From the NCBI RefSeq assembly GCF_002192455.1, contig NZ_CP021744.1, positions 5,985,501-6,049,500 of the forward strand: a stretch of 64,000 nucleotides of DNA, in the 5' to 3' direction. Shown here piece by piece: positions 58,289-64,000 of the stretch (positions within the stretch are counted from its first letter, which is position 1; the number at the start of each line of letters is the position of its first letter). Under the pieces are notes generated by a model. That model saw nothing but the letters and a program-made list of their open reading frames with translations. It searched no databases and was not told where the DNA came from. A program made the translations under genes and the position numbers. Source of the DNA: Streptomyces albireticuli. GTDB lineage: Bacteria > Actinomycetota > Actinomycetes > Streptomycetales > Streptomycetaceae.

Positions 58289-59530
58289 TCACAGGAGGGC
58301 GAACTGGCCCTCCGGGCCCTCTTCCTGGTGGTCCAGCACGGACGCGGGGCGACGCGAGGACGGCGGGGGTGGCAGGACGCCGGCCCGCGCGAGCTCGGCC
58401 GCCCCCACCCGTGGTCCCTCCGGCGGCTCCGGCGCCTCCGCGCGGAGTTCGGCCAGCAGCGACAGCACCGTGATCAGTTCCAGCAGCTCCGACGTCCACT
58501 CCCGCTGCCAGACCGAAGGCCGCAGCGCCTCCAGCGTGCCGGGCTCGGCCGGCCCCGCGGTCCGGGCGGTGAACCAGTCCTCCAGCACCCGCACCCCGCC
58601 CGCCCGTGCCTCCCAGGCCGCCTCCGGTACGGGCGCGATCCGGCCGTCCCCCAGGCACAGGGTCTCCTCGGCCGGTTCGTACGACAGCCGGCCGGGCAGC
58701 CCGGCGGTGGGCAGGGCCGCCCGGACGTACGGGCGTCTGCCGCCCGGCATGCGCGGGCGCTCGCCGGGCGTGGGGGCGCACCGCGCGCCGTAGGTGTGCA
58801 GCCACAGCGCGCGGCGGCCGTGCGCGACCCCCGCGTCCCACCGCTCGGGCGAGGCGGTGAGCGGCACGGTGAGCCCGGCGCGCGTGGGCGTGGCGGCGGT
58901 CGCGGTCCAGGCCAGGAAGTCCTCGGCGGAGACGGCCCGGCCGAGCCGGGCGGACAGGTGGCTCAGGAGACCGGGCGCGAGATTGGGCTCGGTGCCGCCG
59001 GGGCGGCGGTGGAGCGGGCGGATCCGGCCGGGCCGGCCGCCGGGGGAGTGGCCGTCCGGCAGCAGCGCCGAGAACGCGGGGCCGTCCGTGCCCGGCGCCG
59101 GCTCCAGGAGGTGGATCTGTCCGGTGCCGTCACCGGTGCCGGTCGCGTCGGCCGTGCCGGTGACCCGCCACAGCTCCGGCCGCGCCGCGTCGAGGAGCCG
59201 GTGGTCGGGCAGCAGCCACTGCCGGTCGTACGGGCCGTGGGCGACCCGCACCGGCTCCGGGCACGGCCCGGGGCCCCGCGCCAGGCGGCCGGTGGGCGTG
59301 GCCTGGCCGGGCAGCTGGGCGACCGCGCTGCGCGGGTCGCGGGCCCGGGTCGGCCGGAAGAGCGCGGTGCGCGCGGCCTCGTCCGGCGCCGCCGCGAGCG
59401 CCGCCCAACGGGCCCGCAGCGACGCGGCGTCGGGCGCCAGCACCCACGCCCGACCCGCCCGCAAGGGGGCCACCGACCACGGCATGAGATCGGCGAGCAG
59501 GGGCGCGTCGGGGTCCTGGGTCGCGGTCAC
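58289..59530 (-). CDS. Type-ISP restriction/modification-like C-terminal domain protein
   Basis: A 413-residue protein beginning at GTG 59530. The sequence resembles the C-terminal target-recognition region of Type ISP restriction-modification enzymes as found in actinomycetes: WVLAPDAASLRARWAALAAAPDEAARTALFRPTRARDP, then GPYDRQWLLPDHRLLDAARPELW, FSALLPDGHSPGGRPGRIRPLHRRPGGTEPNLAPGLLSHLSARLGRAVSAEDFLAW, GRRALWLHTYGARC and GGVRVLEDWF. There is no methyltransferase motif and no helicase or nuclease motif in this chain or its neighbours, so it is a stand-alone specificity-like domain. The role is unknown; restriction by itself is not possible. Confidence 0.55.
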   Translation of the reverse strand: MTATQDPDAPLLADLMPWSVAPLRAGRAWVLAPDAASLRARWAALAAAPDEAARTALFRPTRARDPRSAVAQLPGQATPTGRLARGPGPCPEPVRVAHGPYDRQWLLPDHRLLDAARPELWRVTGTADATGTGDGTGQIHLLEPAPGTDGPAFSALLPDGHSPGGRPGRIRPLHRRPGGTEPNLAPGLLSHLSARLGRAVSAEDFLAWTATAATPTRAGLTVPLTASPERWDAGVAHGRRALWLHTYGARCAPTPGERPRMPGGRRPYVRAALPTAGLPGRLSYEPAEETLCLGDGRIAPVPEAAWEARAGGVRVLEDWFTARTAGPAEPGTLEALRPSVWQREWTSELLELITVLSLLAELRAEAPEPPEGPRVGAAELARAGVLPPPPSSRRPASVLDHQEEGPEGQFALL

Positions 59531-60092
59531 GAGGCTTGTCCCTCACTGTCCTGTGCGCACTCTCGTGATGGTTCCGGTGCGGACTCCGGCCGGGTGCCGC
59601 ACGGTCGCCGGAGGCATCGTAGCGGCGGACGCCGCGGCCCGGCGCGAGCGCGGCGACCGGGATCCGGCCCTTGAGGCCGTCACCTGGTCATCGGTGGGGG
59701 TTCGGCGGGTGCGGTGATGCCCGCGGTGAGCCTGGTGGCCCAGGCGTCGGCGCGGAGTCCGGCGCCACGGTGACGCCCTCCGCGCCGCCGCCTGGCGTGC
59801 GGCCCCGGGTCGGGCCCTGATGCCGGCACTTGGTCGTCGGGTGGGGGTTCGGTGGGCGCGGTGATGCCCGCCGCGAGTCCGGTGGCCCGGGGGTCGGTCC
59901 GTGATGACGGCCCCCGACCGCCGGGGCCGATCCGGCGCCACGGGGACGCCCCCTGTCGCCGCCCGGCACGGTGATGCCCGCCGCGAACCCCCGGCCCGGG
60001 ACCGGTCCCGGCGCGGAATCCCGCGCCACCGTGACCCCGTCCGCGCCGCCGCCCATCACGACCCCCGACCGGTGCGCCCCGGGGCGGAGCCC
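59531..60092. repeat. 562-bp spacer with three degenerate ~110-147-bp repeats
   Basis: A block centred on GCGGTGATGCCCGC recurs at 59711, 59858 and (as ACGGTGATGCCCGC) 59968, each followed by variants of GAGTCCGGTGGCCC and later CGGCGCCACGGTGACGCC. The first two units also share a leading TGGTC.TCGG..GGGGGTTCGG.GGG. No convincing gene is seen on either strand; the long open frames here are GC-skew artefacts. It lies between the GntR gene end and the Type-ISP-like gene start. Confidence 0.65.
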
Positions 60093-60842
60093 TCAGTGCG
60101 CGTCCAGCGTGACCGTGAACGAGAAGCGGTCGCCCCGGTAGCGGATCCGGGCGACGTCGACGGCCCGGCCGCGGTCGTCGTAGGTGACGCCCGTGTAGTG
60201 CAGGATCGGGCTGAGCAGCGGCACCTGGAGCAGCTTGGCCGTCTCCGGGTCCGCCAGCCTCGCCTCCACCGTGTCCGTGATGCGGCTGATCGTCACGCCC
60301 ACGGCGTCGCGCAGCACCTTCGTCATCGGCCAGCGGGTGAGGTCCGCGAGGTCGATGCGGGCGGCGAGCTCGGGGCGTACGAGGTTCTCCGCCCAGTTCG
60401 TCGGCTCGCCCGTCGACTCGTCGCAGCGCAGCCGCCGGTAGGACACCGCCTCCTCCAGGTCCGGGAAGTGCTCGGCCAGCTCCGCCGGGATCTTCTCCGG
60501 GCCGTGCTCCAGCACCTCCGTGCGCTCGCCGGACTGCTGGGCCACGATGGTGTCCACCGAGCCGAGCAGCCGCACGGGCGAGCCCCGCCGGGCGCTCGGC
60601 TCGATGAACGTGCCGCGCCGCCGGTGCCGGCTGATCAGCCCCTCCGCCTCCAGTTCCTTGAGCGCCTGCCGCATGGTCAGGACGCTGACGCCGTAGTGCG
60701 CGGCGAGGGCGTCCTCGGTGGGCAGCCGCAAGGGGTCGCCGGCACGGCGCCCGAGTATGGAGGCGCGCAGCGACTGCGACACCTGGTACCACAGCGGCAG
60801 CTTGCGGTTGAGGGCGAGGGAGTCGGGGGCGAAGGTGGTCAC
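60093..60842 (-). CDS. GntR-family regulator with UTRA domain (HutC type)
   Basis: A 249-residue regulator from GTG 60842, behind GAGGGAG. The N-terminal winged helix is LPLWYQVSQSLRASILGRRAGDPLRLPTEDALAAHYGVSVLTMRQALKELEAEGLISRHRRRGTFIEP. The UTRA ligand domain follows (ISRITDTVEARLADPETAKLLQVPLLSPILHYTGVTYDDRGRAVDVARIRYRGDRFSFTVTL). It lies 10 bp after hmgA on the same strand and so is co-transcribed. It is expected to control homogentisate catabolism, sensing a pathway metabolite; the dyad at 62213-62230 is a possible site. Confidence 0.9.
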   Translation of the reverse strand: MTTFAPDSLALNRKLPLWYQVSQSLRASILGRRAGDPLRLPTEDALAAHYGVSVLTMRQALKELEAEGLISRHRRRGTFIEPSARRGSPVRLLGSVDTIVAQQSGERTEVLEHGPEKIPAELAEHFPDLEEAVSYRRLRCDESTGEPTNWAENLVRPELAARIDLADLTRWPMTKVLRDAVGVTISRITDTVEARLADPETAKLLQVPLLSPILHYTGVTYDDRGRAVDVARIRYRGDRFSFTVTLDAH

Positions 60843-60852
60843 GGAAACTCCC

Positions 60853-62187
60853 TCACTGGCGGAAATGGCGTTCCAGACCCTGCCACACCGCGTCGTAACG
60901 CGCCTGGAGGTGGCGGGCGGTCCGGGCCTGCTCCGTCACGGTGATCGGCCAGCGCGTCTCGAACATGAAGGCGAGGCCGTCGTCCACCTTGTGCGGCTTC
61001 AGCTCGGCCGCGCTCGCCTTGTCGAAGGTCTCCCGGTCGGGGCCGTGCGCGGACATCATGTTGTGCAGCGAGCCGCCGCCGGGGACGAAGCCCCCCTTGC
61101 CGGCGGCCTTGGCGTCGTACGCGCCCTCGATCAGGCCCATGTACTCGCTCATCACGTTCCGGTGGAAGTACGGCGGCCGGAAGGTGTCCTCGCCCACCAG
61201 CCAGCGCGGCGCGAAAACCACGAAGTCGACGCCGGCCAGCCCCGGGGTGTCCGAGGGCGAGGTGAGCACGGTGAAGATGGACGGGTCCGGGTGGTCGTAG
61301 CTGATCGAGCCGATGACGTTGAAGCGGCGCAGGTCGTAGACGTACGGCACGAGGTTGCCGTGCCAGGCGACGACGTCCAGCGGCGAGTGGTCGTAGGTGG
61401 CGGCCCAGAGGTTCCCGCAGAACTTGTTGACCACCTCGACCGGGCGCTCCACGTCCTCGTAGGCCGCGACCGGCGCGCGGAAGTCCCGGGCGTTGGCCAG
61501 GCCGTTGGCGCCGATCGGCCCGAGGTCGGGGAGGACGAAGGGCTGGCCGTAGTTCTCGCAGACGTAGCCGCGCGCGGTGCCGTCCGGCAGCTCCACCCGG
61601 AACCGCACCCCGCGCGGGATCAGCGCCACCTCGCCCGGCGCGGCGCGCAGCAGCCCGAACTCGGTGCGCAGCAGCAGCGCGCCGTGCTCGGGGACGATCA
61701 GCAGCTCGCCGTCGGAGTCGCTGAACACCCGGTCCGTCATCGAGGCGTTGGCGGTGTAGAGGTGCACGGCCATGCCCGCGCGCTGGGTGACGTCGCCGTT
61801 GCCGCCCAGGGTCCACAGGCCGCTGACGAAGTCGGTGCCCTCGGCGGGCTCGGGCAGCGGGTCCCAGCGCAGCCGGTTGGGGTCGGGCACGGCGTCGGCG
61901 AAGGGCGCGCCGCCGAGGGCGCCGTTGCCGGTCCGGGTGAAGGGCGGGTGGGCGGCGGAGGGCCGGATCCGGTAGAGCCACGACCGCCGGTTGTTCCGCC
62001 GGGGCTCGGTGAAGGCGGTGCCGCTCAGCTGCTCCGCGTAGAGCCCGAGCGGGGCCCGCTGCGGCGAGTTCCGGCCTTCCGGAAGCGCGCCGGGTACCGC
62101 CTCGCTGCTGTGCTCGTTGCCGAACCCGGACAGATACGCCGGCTCCCCGGCCGGCGTCCGCGCGTGTCCGTTGCCCGTGTCGCTCAT
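60853..62187 (-). CDS. hmgA: homogentisate 1,2-dioxygenase
   Basis: A 444-residue non-haem Fe(II) dioxygenase that opens homogentisate to maleylacetoacetate in tyrosine and phenylalanine catabolism. Highly recognisable: YLSGFGNEHSSEAVPGALPEGRNSPQRAPLGLYAEQLSGTAFT at the N-terminus, AWHGNLVPYVYDLRRFNVIGSISYDHPDPSIFTVLTSPSD, and the iron site in YFHRNVMSEYMGLIEGAYDAK (His342, Glu348) with His381 in NMMSAHGPD. The length is normal. ATG 62187 lies downstream of a good promoter on the minus strand. No other pathway gene (hppD, fahA) is adjacent. Confidence 0.96.
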   Translation of the reverse strand: MSDTGNGHARTPAGEPAYLSGFGNEHSSEAVPGALPEGRNSPQRAPLGLYAEQLSGTAFTEPRRNNRRSWLYRIRPSAAHPPFTRTGNGALGGAPFADAVPDPNRLRWDPLPEPAEGTDFVSGLWTLGGNGDVTQRAGMAVHLYTANASMTDRVFSDSDGELLIVPEHGALLLRTEFGLLRAAPGEVALIPRGVRFRVELPDGTARGYVCENYGQPFVLPDLGPIGANGLANARDFRAPVAAYEDVERPVEVVNKFCGNLWAATYDHSPLDVVAWHGNLVPYVYDLRRFNVIGSISYDHPDPSIFTVLTSPSDTPGLAGVDFVVFAPRWLVGEDTFRPPYFHRNVMSEYMGLIEGAYDAKAAGKGGFVPGGGSLHNMMSAHGPDRETFDKASAAELKPHKVDDGLAFMFETRWPITVTEQARTARHLQARYDAVWQGLERHFRQ

Positions 62188-62212
62188 CGCGTGCTCCCAG
62201 CGCCGATGGATT

Positions 62213-62251
62213 CCTATGGGAGACCGTAGGATTCCGCGCCGGGCGCGTCAA
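62213..62251 (-). promoter_or_regulatory. hmgA promoter with overlapping dyad
   Basis: On the minus strand TTGACG (62251 to 62246) and TACGGT (62228 to 62223) are spaced by 17 bp and point at hmgA. An 18-bp dyad CCTATGG-GAGA-CCGTAGG (62213-62230, one mismatch) covers the -10, so it may be the site of the GntR regulator. TAGGTT at 62342-62347 may be the -10 of the divergent aldehyde dehydrogenase gene. Confidence 0.55.
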
Positions 62252-62414
62252 TGGATCAGCGCCGGCGGGCCGCGCGTCGGCGCCGACCTGTTACCGGCCG
62301 TACCGGAACGGATGCCTCTGGTGTGTCCCGGTCATCCCCATTAGGTTGAGACGGCACGGGGGTTCGGGGTCCGTCACGGGGCTCCGGGAGACCGACACCG
62401 CAAGGAGATGGCCA

Positions 62415-63833
62415 GTGAGCGCGCACGACGGCATGTACATCGACGGAGCCTGGCGGCCCGCCGCCGGCACCGGCACGATCGAGGTCGTGAACCCGGCCGA
62501 CGAGCAGGTCATCGGTACCGTACCGGCCGGCACCGCGGAGGACGTCGACGCCGCCGTGCGCGCCGCCCGCGCCGCGCTGCCCGGCTGGTCCGCCACCCCG
62601 CCCGCGCGGCGGGCCGAGCACCTGACCGCGCTGCGCGACGCCCTGGAGGCCCGCGCGGACGAGATCGCGGCCACCGTCACGGCCGAACTCGGCTCGCCCG
62701 CCGGTTTCGCCCGCCGCGTCCACACCGGCCTGCCGATCGCCGTCGCCGGCTCGTACGCGGAGCTCGCCGCCACCCACCCCTTCGAGGAGCGGATCGGCAA
62801 TTCGACGGTGCTGCACGTGCCGGTCGGGGTCGTCGGTGCCATCACCCCCTGGAACTACCCGCTCCACCAGATCGTCGCCAAGGTCGCCCCGGCGCTCGCC
62901 GCGGGCTGCACCCTCGTCCTCAAGCCCGCCGAGGACACCCCGCTCACCGCGCGGCTGTTCGCGGAGTGCGTGCACGCCGCGGGCCTCCCGGCGGGCGTCT
63001 TCAACCTCGTCACCGGCCTCGGCCCGGTCGCCGGCCAGGCGCTCGCCGAGCACCCCGGCGTCGACCTGGTCTCCTTCACCGGCTCGACCGCCGTCGGCAG
63101 GCGGATCGGCGCGATCGCCGGTGGCGCCGTCAAGCGCGTCGCGCTCGAACTGGGCGGCAAGTCCGCGAACGTCATCCTCCCCGGCGCCGACCTGGAGAAG
63201 GCCGTCACCGCCAACGTCGCCGACGTCTGCCGCAACACCGGGCAGTCCTGCAACGCCCTGACGCGCACGCTCGTCCACGCGGACCGGTACGAGGAGGCCG
63301 TCGCCCTCGCGGTCGCCGCCGTCGGGGCATACGTCCCCGGCGACCCGGCCGACCCCGAGGTCCGCCTCGGCCCGGTGGTCAACGCCCGGCAGCACGCCCG
63401 CGTCCGCGACTACATCGACAAGGGCGTCGCGGAGGGCGCGCGGCTCGCCACCGGCGGCTCCGAGGCCCCCGAGGGCCTCGACAAGGGCTACTTCGTCCGC
63501 CCGACCGTCTTCGCCGACGTCACCCCGGAGATGACGATCGCCCGGGAGGAGATCTTCGGCCCGGTCCTCACCTTCATCAAGTACACCGACGAGGACGAGG
63601 CCGCCCGCATCGCCAACGACTCCGACTACGGGCTGGGCGGCGCCGTCTGGGCCGCCGACGAGGCCACGGCCGCGGCCTTCGCCCGCCGCATGGACACCGG
63701 CCAGGTCGACATCAACGGCGGCGGCTTCAACCTCCTCGCGCCCTTCGGCGGCCACAAGCGGTCGGGTGTCGGCCGCGAGCTGGGCCCGCACGGCCTGGCG
63801 GAGTACCTGCACACCAAGTCGCTCCAGTTCTGA
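62415..63833 (+). CDS. NAD(P)-dependent aldehyde dehydrogenase
   Basis: A 472-residue ALDH-superfamily enzyme. GTG 62415 has AAGGAG 7 bases upstream. The active site is complete: Asn147 in ITPWNYPLHQ, Lys170 in LVLKPAEDTPL, the Rossmann Gly motif SFTGSTAVGRRIG, Glu245 in ALELGGKSANVIL and the nucleophile Cys279 in NTGQSCNALTR. The C-terminal FGGHKRSGVGRELGPHGLAEYLHTKSLQF is typical of betaine- and aminobutyraldehyde-type enzymes. It oxidises an aldehyde to the acid. It is divergent from hmgA and is followed 70 bp later by an alcohol dehydrogenase gene, suggesting stepwise oxidation of an alcohol. Confidence 0.92.
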   Translation: MSAHDGMYIDGAWRPAAGTGTIEVVNPADEQVIGTVPAGTAEDVDAAVRAARAALPGWSATPPARRAEHLTALRDALEARADEIAATVTAELGSPAGFARRVHTGLPIAVAGSYAELAATHPFEERIGNSTVLHVPVGVVGAITPWNYPLHQIVAKVAPALAAGCTLVLKPAEDTPLTARLFAECVHAAGLPAGVFNLVTGLGPVAGQALAEHPGVDLVSFTGSTAVGRRIGAIAGGAVKRVALELGGKSANVILPGADLEKAVTANVADVCRNTGQSCNALTRTLVHADRYEEAVALAVAAVGAYVPGDPADPEVRLGPVVNARQHARVRDYIDKGVAEGARLATGGSEAPEGLDKGYFVRPTVFADVTPEMTIAREEIFGPVLTFIKYTDEDEAARIANDSDYGLGGAVWAADEATAAAFARRMDTGQVDINGGGFNLLAPFGGHKRSGVGRELGPHGLAEYLHTKSLQF

Positions 63834-63903
63834 CGGTTCCCCGACGTCCTCCGTCGGTCCCGACGCCGATGGTGCCCCCGACCCCGCAGGAGAAGGGACC
63901 GAC

Positions 63904-64000
63904 ATGGTCCGCGCCGTCGTACTGACCGCCGTGGGCGAGCCCCCGCGGACGGCCGAGATCGACCTGCCCGCGCCCGGCCCCGGCCAGGTGCGGATCGCCC
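63904..64000 (+). CDS. zinc-type alcohol dehydrogenase (MDR), N-terminus only
   Basis: Only the first 32 residues are in the window. MVRAVVLTAVGEPPRTAEIDLPAPGPGQVRI is the classic GroES-like start of medium-chain dehydrogenases. AGGAGAAGGGA lies upstream of ATG 63904. It probably works with the upstream aldehyde dehydrogenase. Confidence 0.8.
   Translation, partial: MVRAVVLTAVGEPPRTAEIDLPAPGPGQVRIA

Noticed and set aside
59680..60792. Minus-strand frame of 370 codons covering the repeat spacer and the GntR gene.
   Set aside because: It overlaps the clear GntR/UTRA gene in another frame and has only Gly/Arg/Ala-rich low-complexity content.
1..64000. Search by eye for tRNA genes, CRISPR arrays, transposases, integrases and attachment sites.
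   Set aside because: No cloverleaf with a GTTCGAATC-type T arm, no spacer-repeat array and no recombinase motif was found; a tRNAscan or CRISPR program run would be decisive.

Overview
The window is from a high-GC actinomycete, almost certainly a Streptomyces. The evidence is the very high third-position GC, frequent GTG and TTG starts, many ATGA overlaps, secreted S1 proteases beside an SSI-type inhibitor, a SepF-like SflA protein, rare TTA codons and an IdeR/DmdR-type iron box. From memory (not checked), the order of hmgA, the drrAB/TetR group, the Ser/Thr kinase, the SGNH esterase, the secreted lipase, the DUF402 gene, the imuB/dnaE2 pair and sflA matches the conserved region around SCO1715-SCO1750 of S. 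coelicolor. The other blocks look like insertions into that backbone.

Layout. 1-4030: end of an MFS exporter, a glutaryl-CoA-dehydrogenase-like enzyme, sflA, and a DUF5685 protein with an extreme cysteine tail. 4473-9820: an oxidoreductase operon (FAD/NAD(P)-binding protein, two luciferase-like FMN monooxygenases, DUF1684 protein) with an 18/23-bp tandem repeat between its first two genes. 10088-13798: two streptogrisin-type proteases flanking a slipin, facing an SSI-type inhibitor. 14211-19845: a complete peptide/nickel-type ABC importer. 19842-22471: a degenerate terpene-synthase-like protein, a DUF402 protein and a secreted lipase. 22635-27319: an SOS mutagenesis cassette (imuB-like plus dnaE2) with a LexA-box candidate; dnaE2 is frameshifted as given. 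27412-32023: a membrane protein, an APC permease divergent from an Lrp regulator, and a fused carboxyltransferase.

32073-38262 is a four-gene NIS siderophore operon (ATP-grasp, two IucA/IucC synthetases, PLP decarboxylase) behind an iron box embedded in its promoter. Its gene content matches the vibrioferrin genes pvsA, pvsB, pvsD and pvsE, without the exporter pvsC. 38517-42094: asparagine synthetase, a short GntR regulator and an AAA ATPase. 42198-52143: a surface-glycan region (GH39-like hydrolase, a giant flippase/membrane fusion, polysaccharide deacetylase, two GT2 enzymes, a FemAB/GNAT-like protein, a small membrane protein). 52436-58163: SGNH esterase, Ser/Thr kinase, a small protein, and drrAB with a divergent TetR. 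58289-64000: a Type-ISP-like C-terminal protein, a repeat-rich spacer, hmgA with a GntR regulator, and divergent aldehyde and alcohol dehydrogenase genes.

The best leads are the vibrioferrin-like operon, the frameshift at a G6 run in dnaE2, the flippase fusion, the terpene-synthase-like protein with a damaged metal site, the 19-Cys tail, and TTA codons in three accessory genes. No tRNA, rRNA, CRISPR array, insertion sequence or prophage was seen.
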